Of a stretch of 64,000 bases of DNA, positions 44,286-54,529 are shown piece by piece. Each line of letters starts with the position of its first letter. The first letter of the stretch is position 1. Under the pieces are notes generated by a model. That model had not been told where the DNA came from. It saw nothing but the letters and a program-made list of their open reading frames with translations, and did no database searches. Both the position numbers and the translations under genes were made by a program. Source of the stretch: Sphingomonas_O antarctica (GTDB taxonomy: Bacteria > Pseudomonadota > Alphaproteobacteria > Sphingomonadales > Sphingomonadaceae); the NCBI RefSeq assembly GCF_965137005.1, contig NZ_CBCRXM010000015.1, forward strand, positions 1-64,000. Reading direction: 5' to 3'.

Positions 44286-44909
44286 ATGAGCACTGTCGCG
44301 CACCAAGCCTTGAGATCTCATGCGCGAGAGCCGCATTTAATCGAAGCGGCACGCGCCCTATTCGCAAAGCACCCTATCGAACGGGTGACTTTGAACATGC
44401 TCGGTTTGGCCGCAGGGATCGAACGAACGTGGGTCCATCGGTGGGGTTCGCGTGAAGACCTGTACCGACGTGCCTCGCGGATTTGGCTGTCTGCCCTTGA
44501 TGAGGCGCTCGCCTGCGACGTTCGTATTGATAATGGCGTGATACGCTATCTTGCCGATCAGGCATCGGCTCTCGTCAAGCATTTCGAGCGCGAAACGTAT
44601 CGTGACCTGATGCTGGTCTTGGTGCGAGATGGCGAATCAGTTCCTTGGTTGGTCGAGGCCTATACGTTGCGCGTCGAGCGATTGGTGGCTCAAGTTGAAC
44701 TGAGGATTGGGGCAGCTTCGCGGCGATTGGGCGCAAATGTTGGCGCCCCTCGCGACGCCATACGTCACTTCATTCGCGAACTCGAATTACAGTTTGCTGT
44801 TCGCTCGATGACACCTGGGGCACCAACTAACCTTCGCGACCCGTCGGCGCTTCTAAAGCGAGCATGCAGCGATCTAAACGCCACTCTTGTTGTGTTTGAA
44901 ACAACCTAG
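44286..44909 (+). CDS. TetR/AcrR-family regulator
   Basis: 207 residues. The N-terminal HTH spans roughly 15-60: HLIEAARALFAKHPIERVTL, MLGLAAGIERTWVHRWGSRE and DLYRRA. A helical ligand domain follows. The start at 44286 follows a 168-base gap from the divergent AraC-type gene. The gene precedes the first TonB receptor, which has its own long leader, so a regulatory link is only a guess. Confidence 0.8.
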   Translation: MSTVAHQALRSHAREPHLIEAARALFAKHPIERVTLNMLGLAAGIERTWVHRWGSREDLYRRASRIWLSALDEALACDVRIDNGVIRYLADQASALVKHFERETYRDLMLVLVRDGESVPWLVEAYTLRVERLVAQVELRIGAASRRLGANVGAPRDAIRHFIRELELQFAVRSMTPGAPTNLRDPSALLKRACSDLNATLVVFETT

Positions 44910-45081
44910 CGGCTTCCTAAACTCCCAAAAGCGCCATCGTGTTGTGACTAAAACGTCACACCGTGATCTAGAAAAGCGGCGGAGGCGAGCTAAGCTTGGT
45001 ATCCTGACAGCACGTATTTTTGAGAATTCATAATCAGCCCCTTCCGAGCGACATCGCTCTGCAATTTAAGGGGCCGGCTTT

Positions 45082-48000
45082 ATGAAACTCACCCTGCGCA
45101 ATGCGCTACTTGCTTCAACTATTTTCGCAGGATTGGTCCCGAGCGCCGCCTATGCGCAGACGAATGCCGAAGGTAACGCCACGGCGGCCAGCCCGACGGC
45201 CGATGCCGCCGCGACCGCCGACGAAGGCCAGACCATCGTCGTGACCGGCTCGCTGCTGTCGAACCCCAATCTGGCGCAGACGCAGCCGGTGAACGTGACG
45301 ACGGCTGAGACGATCAACCTTCGTCAGAACAACGTGGCAGAAGAAGTCCTGCGCGACATTCCGGGCATCGTTCCCGACGTCGGCTCGGCCGTGAACAACG
45401 GCAACGGCGGCGCCTCGAACGTCAACCTTCGCGGCCTCGGCTCGAACCGCAACCTGGTTCTGATCGATGGCAACCGCATCGTTCCCTCCGACATTGTTGG
45501 CGTGTTCGACTTGAACAACATTCCGCTGGCGCTGGTCGAGCGCGTCGACGCGCTGACCGGTGGTGCTTCGACCACCTACGGTGCGGACGCCATCGCGGGC
45601 GTCGTCAACTTCGTGACCAAGAAGAACTTCTCGGGTCTCGAAGCGTCGATCGGTGAGCAGATCACCGAGCGCGGCGACGGCAACTATTTGCGCGCCGACG
45701 TCACCGTCGGTGCGAACTTCGACGACGGTCGCGGCAACGCGGTGTTCTCGATCGGCTATCAGGAGTCGGACCCAGTTTATCAGGGCGACCGCAACTTCTC
45801 GCGCGACTCGATCGACTCGTTCTCGGGTACGCTGGGTGGCTCGGGCACGGCAGTTCCGTCGCGCATCACCGGCACGCGTCCGCTCGTGAATGGTGTTCCG
45901 AGCACAATTCCAGAAGCAACCTTTGGCGGTTTCGACGCGCAGGGGAATCCGATCTATATCGACAACACGCCAACAAATGGCGGTCCCGGACGAGCCAATA
46001 ACGGCACCGTCTTCATCAACCCGACTGCAGGCACGACTGGCGCGGGTTCGCTGTTCAACTTCAATCCGTACAATGTGTTCCAAACGCCGTTTAAACGTTA
46101 CAACATGTACGGCGCGGCCAACTATCAGGTCTCGGACGCGATCGAAGTTTACACTCGCGGGCTCTTCTCGAAGAACCAGGTGTCGACGATCATCGCGCCG
46201 TCGGGTGCTTTCGGCATCGCGGCGAACATCAATCTCAATAACCCGTATCTGCCGGCTGGTTTGCGCTCGCAATTCTGCGCGTTCGACGTCAACCCGCGTC
46301 CGGACATCTACACTGCGCGTTTCACGCCGGCTGAATGCGCCGCTGCGGCGACGGCTACCGGTCCAGGCGACCCAACCTACCGTGTCGTCGGTGCAGGCGG
46401 CTTCGTTCCGTTCGACGTGAACAACGACGGTACTATTTCGGCTGGTGAAGGCTACAACCCCAACCCGCAATTTTCGCTCAGCCGTCGTGACGTAGAACTC
46501 GGGCCGCGCAAGAGTGACTTTGCCACCACGCTGTTCGACTATCGTCTCGGCTTCAAGGGCGCGATCACCAGCACGATCAACTGGGACGTCTCGGGCGGTT
46601 ACGGTGAATCCGAGAACCGTCAGCGCATCACGGGCTACACGCTAAATTCGCGTTTTCGCCAGGCGCTGCTCGCGAACAACACCACAACGTGTCAGGACAC
46701 GACCAACGCGTGCGTCCCCGTCAATGTGTTCGGACCGCAAGGTTCAATCACGACGGCGCAGAATACATTTTTGAACGCTGAATCCTCGACGTTCCTGAAG
46801 ACCACGCTGGCTCAGGCTCGTGCTGTTATCAGCGGCGACTTTGGTGTGGCGAGCCCGTTTGCTTCGGACGCGATCAGCTTCGCGGTTGGTGGTGAATATC
46901 GCAAATACACGGGCCAGCGCCGCTCAGACGCAACGTCGAAGAGCGGTGATTTGGGCGGTGCCGGCGGCGCGACCCCGGACGTCGATGGCTCGTACGACGT
47001 GTACGAAGCGATCGGCGAAGTGGCGATCCCGCTGGTGCAGGACAAGCCGTTCTTCAACAGCCTGTCGGTTGAAGGCGGCGTACGCTACTCGCACTACACC
47101 GTCGGCACGCCGACCCAGCCGAAGTTCAACACCACGACGTGGAAGGTCGGCGGTGCGTGGGAGCCGGTTCGCGACATCAAGTTCCGCGGCAACTATTCGC
47201 ATGCGGTTCGTGCGCCGAACATCGGTGAGTTATCATTGCCGCAATCGACGGGATTGGTCTCGCTCGGCACCGATCCTTGCGCCTCGCTTACTGCCGCTGG
47301 GGTGCGCACCTCGGCAGCGCCGACCGGCGCCCTCCAGGCGGTCTGTATCGCCCAGGGTGCGACGGCTGGTAACATTGGCTCCATTCAGGCGCCAACCGCT
47401 GGACAGGCCAACATTACGAGCGGCGGTAACCCGCTCCTGAAGCCTGAAAAGTCGGACAGCTACACCTTTGGTGTGGTGCTTCAGCCGAGCTTCCTGTCGG
47501 GCTTCAGCGCAACCGTCGATTACTATCACATCAAGGTGAAGGACGCGATCACGACGCCGACCACGGCTGACCTGATTCAGTCCTGCTTCGGTGGTGCGAC
47601 GGCGGCCAACGGTGGTGCCGGCCTTCCGGCCGGGGCGGCTACCAACACGGCATGTACCCAAATCCGTCGTAACACGCTGACCGGCGGGCTCGATGGCGAT
47701 CCGTCGATCAGCCCCGGCCTGTTTGGTGCGCTCACCAACCAGGGTCAGTTGAAGACCGACGGTATCGATGTGGCGTTGAACTATCGCACGCCGCTCGCCT
47801 TCATGGACTTCCTGTCGGAAGGCACGAAGCTGAACCTGAGCTTCACCGGGAACTACACCTTCTCGTCGAACTTCAAGGCGAACCAGAACAGCGCGACGTC
47901 GTATGATCGTGATTGCACCGGGCTCTACTCAACGAACTGCGGCGGCATTCAGCCGAAGTTCCAGTGGACCCAGCGTACCACGCTGACGTTCGGTGACGTC

Positions 48001-48429
48001 GACGTGTCGCTCCAGTGGCGCCACATCTCGAAGGTTAAGTATGAAGGCACCGAGAGCGATTTCATCGCTCGTGGCTTTACCTTGAAAAACCACTGCCTGT
48101 TCCCGTACCTCAACGGTCCGACGAGCACGACCTGCCCGACCAATACGGCTTTGCTGAACACGCCGGTTGGATATCAGGGCTTTACAACTGGCAAGCAGTA
48201 CAACTTCAATTACATCAAGGCGTATGATTACTTTGATCTGTCGCTGCGTTTCGGCCTGACCAAGAACCTGGACGTGACCATGGTTGCCCAGAATCTGTTT
48301 GACCGCCAACCCCCGTTGATCGGAGCGAATTTTGCTGGTTCGACCGCGTTCAACAGCGGCAACACCTTCCCGTCGACCTATGACTCGCTGGGCCGCAAGT
48401 ATTCGGTGGGTGCGCGCCTCAAGTTCTGA
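45082..48429 (+). CDS. TonB-dependent receptor
   Basis: 1115 residues, outer-membrane active transporter. Signal peptide LLASTIFAGLVPSAAYA, plug domain from about 50 (GQTIVVTGSLLSNPNLAQTQ, VAEEVLRDIPGIVPDVGSAV, NVNLRGLGSNRNLVLIDG, VERVDALTGGASTTYGADAI), then a 22-strand barrel with long loops containing paired cysteines, ending in ARLKF. Ribosome site AAGGGG lies upstream. Substrate unknown; receptors of this size in sphingomonads often import carbohydrate or plant compounds. A close paralogue lies at 51536. Confidence 0.93.
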   Translation: MKLTLRNALLASTIFAGLVPSAAYAQTNAEGNATAASPTADAAATADEGQTIVVTGSLLSNPNLAQTQPVNVTTAETINLRQNNVAEEVLRDIPGIVPDVGSAVNNGNGGASNVNLRGLGSNRNLVLIDGNRIVPSDIVGVFDLNNIPLALVERVDALTGGASTTYGADAIAGVVNFVTKKNFSGLEASIGEQITERGDGNYLRADVTVGANFDDGRGNAVFSIGYQESDPVYQGDRNFSRDSIDSFSGTLGGSGTAVPSRITGTRPLVNGVPSTIPEATFGGFDAQGNPIYIDNTPTNGGPGRANNGTVFINPTAGTTGAGSLFNFNPYNVFQTPFKRYNMYGAANYQVSDAIEVYTRGLFSKNQVSTIIAPSGAFGIAANINLNNPYLPAGLRSQFCAFDVNPRPDIYTARFTPAECAAAATATGPGDPTYRVVGAGGFVPFDVNNDGTISAGEGYNPNPQFSLSRRDVELGPRKSDFATTLFDYRLGFKGAITSTINWDVSGGYGESENRQRITGYTLNSRFRQALLANNTTTCQDTTNACVPVNVFGPQGSITTAQNTFLNAESSTFLKTTLAQARAVISGDFGVASPFASDAISFAVGGEYRKYTGQRRSDATSKSGDLGGAGGATPDVDGSYDVYEAIGEVAIPLVQDKPFFNSLSVEGGVRYSHYTVGTPTQPKFNTTTWKVGGAWEPVRDIKFRGNYSHAVRAPNIGELSLPQSTGLVSLGTDPCASLTAAGVRTSAAPTGALQAVCIAQGATAGNIGSIQAPTAGQANITSGGNPLLKPEKSDSYTFGVVLQPSFLSGFSATVDYYHIKVKDAITTPTTADLIQSCFGGATAANGGAGLPAGAATNTACTQIRRNTLTGGLDGDPSISPGLFGALTNQGQLKTDGIDVALNYRTPLAFMDFLSEGTKLNLSFTGNYTFSSNFKANQNSATSYDRDCTGLYSTNCGGIQPKFQWTQRTTLTFGDVDVSLQWRHISKVKYEGTESDFIARGFTLKNHCLFPYLNGPTSTTCPTNTALLNTPVGYQGFTTGKQYNFNYIKAYDYFDLSLRFGLTKNLDVTMVAQNLFDRQPPLIGANFAGSTAFNSGNTFPSTYDSLGRKYSVGARLKF

Positions 48430-48443
48430 TTGCGCAAATCAAC

Positions 48444-48480
48444 TAAAAAAAGCGGGGCGGGTTTTGGGCCCGCCCCCGCT
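48444..48480 (-). terminator. GC hairpin with U-tract on minus strand
   Basis: Arms AGCGGGGCGGG and GCCCGCCCCCGCT around TTTTGG sit 15 bases after the receptor stop. A seven-base A-run precedes the hairpin, so read on the minus strand it becomes hairpin plus U-tract. It may stop antisense transcripts, and the hairpin may also protect the receptor 3' end. Confidence 0.55.
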
Positions 48481-48607
48481 CCCCGCATCGATACTTGGGT
48501 TTCCGCCGACCGATCGTGCCGGCTAACGTGAACGTCAACATAAGTAAAATCATCGAACCCAGTTCCAGTATCAAATACTGCTTTTAACTTTACGGATCAA
48601 AGCGGAT

Positions 48608-49003
48608 ATGGCGGTTGACGGTTTGAGCTGGCGCGAAATTGCGTTCGTCGCGGCTGGCACAATAACAATCATCACCGCCTGCATCCACGGATCGCTTCTC
48701 GATCCCCTGATCATCCGGCCGATTCAACGATCAAGACCGCAGGGCATGCGAGGGTCTGCTTGGGCCCTTGTACGCCCTATCATGCACGTAAGCACGATAG
48801 ACTGGTTCGTCGGCGGGCTGGCGCTTATCGCAACCGGCCTGCTCCTTGACAGCCGTGAGCGTGTTGCGGTGGGCGCACTAGTAAGCGCGCAGCTTCTCTA
48901 CGCCGCAGTGTGCAACGCATGGGCAACCCGTTTCCGTCATCCTGGTTGGGTACTTATGGCGACGGCAATCATACTCGTATTGAGTACGATGATCGCGGTT
49001 TAG
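48608..49003 (+). CDS. small polytopic membrane protein
   Basis: 131 residues with about four hydrophobic segments (EIAFVAAGTITIITACIHG, FVGGLALIATGLLL, ALVSAQLLYAAVCNAW, VLMATAIILVLSTMIAV). No family recognised. An ATG with a weak purine-rich site. Located between the TonB receptor and a divergent unit; the following 267 bases hold no clear gene. Confidence 0.6.
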   Translation: MAVDGLSWREIAFVAAGTITIITACIHGSLLDPLIIRPIQRSRPQGMRGSAWALVRPIMHVSTIDWFVGGLALIATGLLLDSRERVAVGALVSAQLLYAAVCNAWATRFRHPGWVLMATAIILVLSTMIAV

Positions 49004-49270
49004 ACCGTGCGGCCGAATTAGATGTGCCATGAGGCTCCGTTAGGTCAAGTGCGCCGTTTGTGTTCTCGGATGGACTGCAACGCTAAGTTCCATCCGGTTC
49101 ATACCGATCACACTGCGCTAAAAACCGAGCAAATTTCTCATCCCCCTGCGCGATTTAATCCGCGTAGATGGACGCGCCTGAGGTCAACTTTTGCGCTGAC
49201 AAACCGGGTTTTTTGATCAGTCCGGAAGCGTCCCCTCGGCCTTTTGTTAGCGCATCTGAGATTGATGCGA

Positions 49271-49792
49271 TCAGGGTACACGCTTCCGAAACAGCACATC
49301 GAATGCCGGCTGCCACGTCTTGCCCTTATCTTTCGACAAGACGGCCGATTCACGGACGCCGTCGCCTTGGCGCCGCCAGGTGATGCGCTGCTGCACGGTG
49401 TGACCATCGACCAGATGGACATCTCCAGCGAGCTCGACGGCGCCCTTCGCGAACTCGCCATAAATCACCATGATCGAGCCGCGATTGGTCACCCAAGTCT
49501 GTTGCCACTGTTGCCGCACAGGATCGAAACTCAAAATGCTGTCGCCAATCAGACCGTCATTCTGTTCATATAGTTCGTGAATGGCGCAGCCTTGCGCAAC
49601 GGGGGTGATCCGAGCGCGTGCTTCGGCCGGGCGGCCTGTCGCCTCGGCATCAAAACTATCCCAGTCGCCGATCCAGAAATCGAATTGGTGGAATTCAGCG
49701 GCGCCGCAGCGCGGATAGCCATTGGTCGCTTCGGCATGCGTAACGATCGGCAGCGAACAAAGACCAAAAGCGAACGCCCATTTTAACCGCAT
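49271..49792 (-). CDS. exported DUF1579-like protein
   Basis: 173 residues with a signal peptide (LKWAFAFGLCSLPIVTHA) and the family core FHQFDFWIGDWDSFDA, followed by CAIHELYEQNDGLIGDSILS, WQQTWVTNRGSIMVIYGEF and WRRQGDGVRESAVLSKDKG, a lipocalin-like beta barrel. The start at 49792 has a strong GGAGGAATT site; 49846 is less likely. Possibly a small-ligand binder in the periplasm. Confidence 0.75.
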   Translation of the reverse strand: MRLKWAFAFGLCSLPIVTHAEATNGYPRCGAAEFHQFDFWIGDWDSFDAEATGRPAEARARITPVAQGCAIHELYEQNDGLIGDSILSFDPVRQQWQQTWVTNRGSIMVIYGEFAKGAVELAGDVHLVDGHTVQQRITWRRQGDGVRESAVLSKDKGKTWQPAFDVLFRKRVP

Positions 49793-49883
49793 TAATTCCT
49801 CCGCACCACCCCGCGAGGCATTGGCCAGGTTTGCTGGCAACTCCAAAAGGCCGATAAGGTTATCGGATATTCCGATGACATAA

Positions 49884-50468
49884 TCAGCTGACTGCGGCGA
49901 CTTTGCAGTTAGTAATCACCCAATCGGTGGTTACGATTTGCGCGAACTCTTCGTGCAGATCGCTAAGCGCAGCCTGATGGACCTGTTCGGCAGGGCGGTT
50001 CTTGCCGTCCAGTGCCGCTCGGTCGAACGTGGCCGTAGCATCAGAGACCACAAGGGTCTCAAAACCGAGATTGCCCGCCATGCGCGCAGTCGTCGAAACG
50101 CAGTGATTGGTCGTCAAGCCCACAATCACCAACGCCGAGACACCGCGGGCGCGGAGGTCCGCTTCGAGCGTCGTACCGATGAAGGCGCTGTTGACGTCCT
50201 TCTTGTAGATCAGCTCCCCGTCCACCGGTTTGGCTTCTGGCTTGGCTATGTGACCTGCCTGCCCGCTGCGTAGCCGCCCGGCGGGATGCGGCGAATCGTG
50301 GTGGATGTGAATGACGGGCGCGCTCATTTCGCGCCAGATGGCGATCAAACGAGCAATATGCACTTCGGCCTGAGGATTGTTGCGCGGGCCCCAGGCAGGA
50401 TCGTCGAAACCGCGCTGAACATCGATTACTAGCAGGGCGGGCATACCGCCATGTCGTTGCTGATGCAC
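49884..50468 (-). CDS. isochorismatase-family cysteine hydrolase
   Basis: 194 residues. LLVIDVQRGFDDP carries the catalytic aspartate, IYKKDVNSAFIGT the lysine, and VIVGLTTNHCVSTTARMA the nucleophile cysteine, with the cis-peptide TTN motif; DATATFDR follows. Members hydrolyse amides or vinyl ethers (nicotinamidase-like). It starts at GTG overlapping the stop of a LysR-type gene in the same direction, suggesting regulation by that protein. Substrate unknown. Confidence 0.85.
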   Translation of the reverse strand: MHQQRHGGMPALLVIDVQRGFDDPAWGPRNNPQAEVHIARLIAIWREMSAPVIHIHHDSPHPAGRLRSGQAGHIAKPEAKPVDGELIYKKDVNSAFIGTTLEADLRARGVSALVIVGLTTNHCVSTTARMAGNLGFETLVVSDATATFDRAALDGKNRPAEQVHQAALSDLHEEFAQIVTTDWVITNCKVAAVS

Positions 50469-51421
50469 TAATTCGCCCCCTTTGCGTGCCTGATGCTTTG
50501 TCCGCGACGGGGCGAATTGGCCGATGTGGCGGCAGTGGTTATTTCATCGAACAGATTCTGCAACGGCAGCAGCCAAGGCGGCGGATGACTGGTTGTCAGG
50601 AACAAGGCGATCGGCGGCATGGGGTCCTTTGGCGTGATCTGACGCAGTGTGCCGGCACGAAGCTCTTCGCGCACCGCATAGCTTGCCACAACTCCCACGG
50701 CGTCGCCGCCCAATACGCCTCGCTTCACGCCTTCAATGCTTCCCGCTGACCTGATTTCGGGTCCCGTCCCCGAACCGTCGCCAAGCCACTTTCGCAGAAG
50801 ATCGCTGAAATTGCCCGCCGAGTCGCCCAGCAAAATGCCGTGTTCGCGCAGTACCTCACGAGACGCCACGCCGTTGGCCAACGGATGGCCGGGAGCAACC
50901 ACCAGATCAAGTTCGGCGGGAGACAGTAACTGGGTCATTTCGCGATTGCGACCCTGGCCCGGTTCGATGGTCTCGAGGGTTATGGCTGCGTCCAGTTCGA
51001 ACCTTTGTATGCGCTGGCGCATATTCTCGCACAAACCGATCGATACCTGCACATCGACCCGGGGCCACCGTTGGCGAAACGCGCCTAAAGGCTCGGGTAA
51101 CAAGAACGAGCTGATCGACTCAACAGTACCCAAGCGAATTACGCCGGCACTTTGACCGGATAGCGCCGCGCCGGCGGCTTCCGACGCTGCAATCAACGCA
51201 TGGGCGTGCGGCATAAGAGCGATCGCTGCCGGCGTGAGCGCAGCTTCACGGCCAGACCTTCGCAAAGTGAGCGCCGCTCCGACCACTCTTTCGAGCGACG
51301 CCAGCGTTTCTGAAACGGTCGATTGCGCAATGCCGAGGTCGCGAGCTGCTGCCGCGACGCCGCCTGCGCGCTCGACGGCCGCCAAAACGCGACATTGCCT
51401 CACCTCAATATCTTTACTCAT
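50468..51421 (-). CDS. LysR-family transcriptional regulator
   Basis: 317 residues. N-terminal winged HTH (VLAAVERAGGVAAAARDLGI, AQSTVSETLASLERVVGAAL), then a substrate-binding domain (GVIRLGTVESISSFLLPEPL, LDLVVAPGHPLANGV). Diverges from the second TonB receptor by 114 bases and runs into the isochorismatase gene, so both are candidate targets. Confidence 0.88.
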   Translation of the reverse strand: MSKDIEVRQCRVLAAVERAGGVAAAARDLGIAQSTVSETLASLERVVGAALTLRRSGREAALTPAAIALMPHAHALIAASEAAGAALSGQSAGVIRLGTVESISSFLLPEPLGAFRQRWPRVDVQVSIGLCENMRQRIQRFELDAAITLETIEPGQGRNREMTQLLSPAELDLVVAPGHPLANGVASREVLREHGILLGDSAGNFSDLLRKWLGDGSGTGPEIRSAGSIEGVKRGVLGGDAVGVVASYAVREELRAGTLRQITPKDPMPPIALFLTTSHPPPWLLPLQNLFDEITTAATSANSPRRGQSIRHAKGAN

Positions 51422-51535
51422 GACCCATCGCCTTTGCCGATAAGTTCATCGTCGTTTTGGAGCAGCTTGGACGGCGGGGCAAGGCCCGAGATCAAGTGTT
51501 CCGAACGGTTCAGAGAACACCAGAAGGGGTATAAG

Positions 51536-54505
51536 ATGATCAAGCTTTCGAGCGTAAAAATGCGCACCTCGCTTTGTGCAACCACCGCGGTTCTGGCGCT
51601 CTCCACCGGCCTGTCTACTGGGGCGAGCGCTCAGGCGAGCGCAGGCGCCCCCGTCGCGACAGCGCCTGACGCTGCAGCTGCCGAGGAAGGCCAGACCATC
51701 GTCGTGACCGGCTCGCTGCTGTCGAACCCCAATCTGGCGCAGACGCAGCCGGTGAACGTGACGACGGCTGAGACGATCAACCTTCGCCAGAACAACGTGG
51801 CAGAAGAAGTCCTGCGCGACATTCCGGGTATCGTTCCCAATGTCGGTTCGGCGGTTAACAACGGCAACGGCGGCGCGTCGAACGTCGATTTGCGTGGCCT
51901 CGGTTCCAATCGCAATCTCGTTCTGATCGATGGTAACCGGGTTGTTCCAGGCAGCTTGGCCGGCGTGTTCGACTTGAACAACATTCCGCTGGCGCTGGTC
52001 GAGCGTGTCGACGCGCTGACCGGTGGTGCTTCGACCACCTACGGTGCGGACGCCATCGCGGGCGTCGTCAACTTCGTGACCAAGACGAACTTCTCGGGTC
52101 TCGAAGCGTCGATCGGTGAGCAGATCACCGAGCGCGGCGACGGCAACTATCTGCGCGCCGACGTGACGATCGGTGCCAATTTCGACGACGGTCGCGGCAA
52201 CGCGGTATTCTCGATCGGCTATCAGGAGTCTGACCCCGTCTATCAGGGCGACCGCAACTTCTCGCGCGACTCGATCGACTCTTTCTCGGGTACGTTGGGT
52301 GGCTCGGGCACGTCAGTTCCGTCGCGTTTCTCAGGCACCCGGCCGCGCATAGGCGCGACGGCGGCACCGAATACGACGCCGCAATATACCCAGACCGGTG
52401 TGACCGCAAACGACACACCGGTCCTGACGCTAACCCCCGGCGGTGCAGCCAATGGCGGCGTGCGTCAGATCGACCCGGTGACGGGCGGTACCAGCACCGC
52501 AACTGCGTTCTTCAACTTCAACCCGTATAATGTCTTCCAGACGCCGTTCAAACGCTACAACATGTACGGTGCCGCGAACTACCAGGTGTCTGACGCGATC
52601 GAAATTTATACTCGCGGCTTATTCTCAAAGAACAATGTGAAGACGATCATCGCTCCGTCGGGTGCGTTCGGCACCGCGGACATCATCAACCTCAACAACC
52701 CATATCTGCCGGCAACACTGCGCAACCAGTTCTGTGCATTCAACACCGCGCCGAACGTCAGCGGTGTCGATGCCGAAGGCAACGCGGTTTCTGGGCAGAC
52801 CGCTTACACGCCCCGCTTTACGGCTGCGGAGTGCGCCGCTGCCGCGACAGCGACGGGCCCAACCGATCCCAGTTACCGCACCGTTACGGTTACCCTGAAC
52901 CGTCGCCTCGTTGAGGGTGGGCCGCGGATCAGCGATTTCGGGACGACCCTGTTTGACTATCGCCTCGGTCTTAAGGGCGCGATCACTAGCACGATCAACT
53001 GGGATGTTTCGGGCGCCTATGGCGAATCCGAAAACCGCCAGCGCATCCAAGGATTTTCGCTGAACTCGCGCTTCCAGCAGGCGTTGCTCGCGAACAATAC
53101 GACAACTTGCCAAAATACGGCGAACTTCTGCGTGCCTGTTAACGTGTTCGGCCCGCAGGGGTCGATCACGCCAGCCATGCAGGCGTTCCTCACTTCCGAG
53201 TCATCGACCTCGCTGGTCACCACCCTTGCTCAGGCGCGCGCCGTAATCAATGGCGATTTTGGGGTGACCAGCCCGTTTGCCGAAGACGCGATCAACTTCG
53301 CGTTCGGCGGCGAATATCGCAAATATACCGCCCAGGCGCGCTCGGATGCCTTATCGAAATCGGGCGATCTGGGCGGTGCTGGCGGTGCGACTCCAGATAT
53401 TGATGGCTCGTATGACGTTTACGAAGCGATCGGCGAACTGGCGATCCCGTTGGTGCAGGACAAGCCGTTCTTTGACAATTTGTCGGTCGAAGCCGGGGTC
53501 CGTTACTCGCATTATACGGTGGGCGCGCCGACCAAGCCGAAATTCAACACAACGACCTATAAGTTCGGCGGCAGCTGGCAGCCGGTGCGCGACATCAAGT
53601 TCCGCGGCAATTTTTCGCATGCGGTGCGTGCGCCGAACATCGGCGAATTGTTCACGCCGGTCACTACGGTTCTCACCTCGCTCGGCTCGGACCCTTGTGC
53701 CGGGCTGGCACCGACGACCAACGCGAATCTGCGGGCAGTGTGTATTGCCCAAGGCGCGCCTGCAGGAACGATCGGTTCAATCACCAATCCGACGGCGGGT
53801 CAGGCGAACATCACGACGGGCGGCAACCCGCTGCTGAAACCGGAAAAGTCGGACAGCTACAGCTTCGGTGTCGTGTTCCAGCCGACCTTCCTGTCGGGCT
53901 TCAGCGCAACGGTGGATTATTTCCACATCAAGGTGAAGGACGCGATCACAACCCCGACTAACGCCGATTTGCTCGCTGCCTGCTTCGGTGCGCCGGTCAA
54001 CCCAACGGCGGCGGCGGCAACCTCCACGCCGTGTACGCAAATTCGGCGGAATCCGCTCACCGGTACGCTCGATGGCGACCCGGCGATCACCAGGGGATTG
54101 TTTGGAGCTTTGACTAATCAGGGCAAGCTGCTGACCGACGGCATCGACGTTGCGCTAAATTATCGTACGCCGCTGCCGTTCATGGATTTCCTCAGTCAGG
54201 ACACCAAGCTGAGCCTAAGCTTTGTTGGAAATTATACCTTTTCGACCAAGTTTAAGGCGATCTCGAATAGCGCGTCTTCATACGACCGTGACTGCGTCGG
54301 GCTCTATTCCACCAACTGCGGCAATGTGCAGCCGAAATTCCAATGGACCCAGCGCACGACGCTAACGTTTGGTGATGTCGACGTGTCGCTCCAATGGCGT
54401 CACATCGACAGGCTCCGCTACGAGGGGACCGAAAGCGATTTCATCGCCCGCGGTTTCACCTTGGCGAACCACTGCCTGTTTCCGTATGGCGCGCGTCAAG
54501 GTTGA
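51536..54505 (+). CDS. TonB-dependent receptor, C-terminus lost
   Basis: 989 residues from the ATG at 51536 (GGGG site upstream), with signal peptide (AVLALSTGLSTGASA), plug (GQTIVVTGSLLSNPNLAQTQ, IPGIVPNVGSAVNNGNGG) and most of the barrel. It parallels the receptor at 45082 to YEGTESDFIARGFTLANHCL, then ends FPYGARQG, missing about 105 residues including the last strands and the aromatic C-terminus needed for BAM. The IS21-type end begins about 25 bases after its stop. The protein probably cannot fold as a complete barrel. Confidence 0.88.
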   Translation: MIKLSSVKMRTSLCATTAVLALSTGLSTGASAQASAGAPVATAPDAAAAEEGQTIVVTGSLLSNPNLAQTQPVNVTTAETINLRQNNVAEEVLRDIPGIVPNVGSAVNNGNGGASNVDLRGLGSNRNLVLIDGNRVVPGSLAGVFDLNNIPLALVERVDALTGGASTTYGADAIAGVVNFVTKTNFSGLEASIGEQITERGDGNYLRADVTIGANFDDGRGNAVFSIGYQESDPVYQGDRNFSRDSIDSFSGTLGGSGTSVPSRFSGTRPRIGATAAPNTTPQYTQTGVTANDTPVLTLTPGGAANGGVRQIDPVTGGTSTATAFFNFNPYNVFQTPFKRYNMYGAANYQVSDAIEIYTRGLFSKNNVKTIIAPSGAFGTADIINLNNPYLPATLRNQFCAFNTAPNVSGVDAEGNAVSGQTAYTPRFTAAECAAAATATGPTDPSYRTVTVTLNRRLVEGGPRISDFGTTLFDYRLGLKGAITSTINWDVSGAYGESENRQRIQGFSLNSRFQQALLANNTTTCQNTANFCVPVNVFGPQGSITPAMQAFLTSESSTSLVTTLAQARAVINGDFGVTSPFAEDAINFAFGGEYRKYTAQARSDALSKSGDLGGAGGATPDIDGSYDVYEAIGELAIPLVQDKPFFDNLSVEAGVRYSHYTVGAPTKPKFNTTTYKFGGSWQPVRDIKFRGNFSHAVRAPNIGELFTPVTTVLTSLGSDPCAGLAPTTNANLRAVCIAQGAPAGTIGSITNPTAGQANITTGGNPLLKPEKSDSYSFGVVFQPTFLSGFSATVDYFHIKVKDAITTPTNADLLAACFGAPVNPTAAAATSTPCTQIRRNPLTGTLDGDPAITRGLFGALTNQGKLLTDGIDVALNYRTPLPFMDFLSQDTKLSLSFVGNYTFSTKFKAISNSASSYDRDCVGLYSTNCGNVQPKFQWTQRTTLTFGDVDVSLQWRHIDRLRYEGTESDFIARGFTLANHCLFPYGARQG

Positions 54506-54529
54506 TACCGATCGACAACTGGTCTCGGT

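Noticed and set aside
45115..46470. 451-codon minus-strand frame
   Set aside because: Lies fully inside the TonB receptor plug and barrel, Arg/Val-rich shadow sequence with no family features.
48444..48480. Rho-independent terminator of the first TonB receptor
   Set aside because: The hairpin is there but no T-run follows on the plus strand; the A-run in front makes it a minus-strand terminator, so it was called on that strand.
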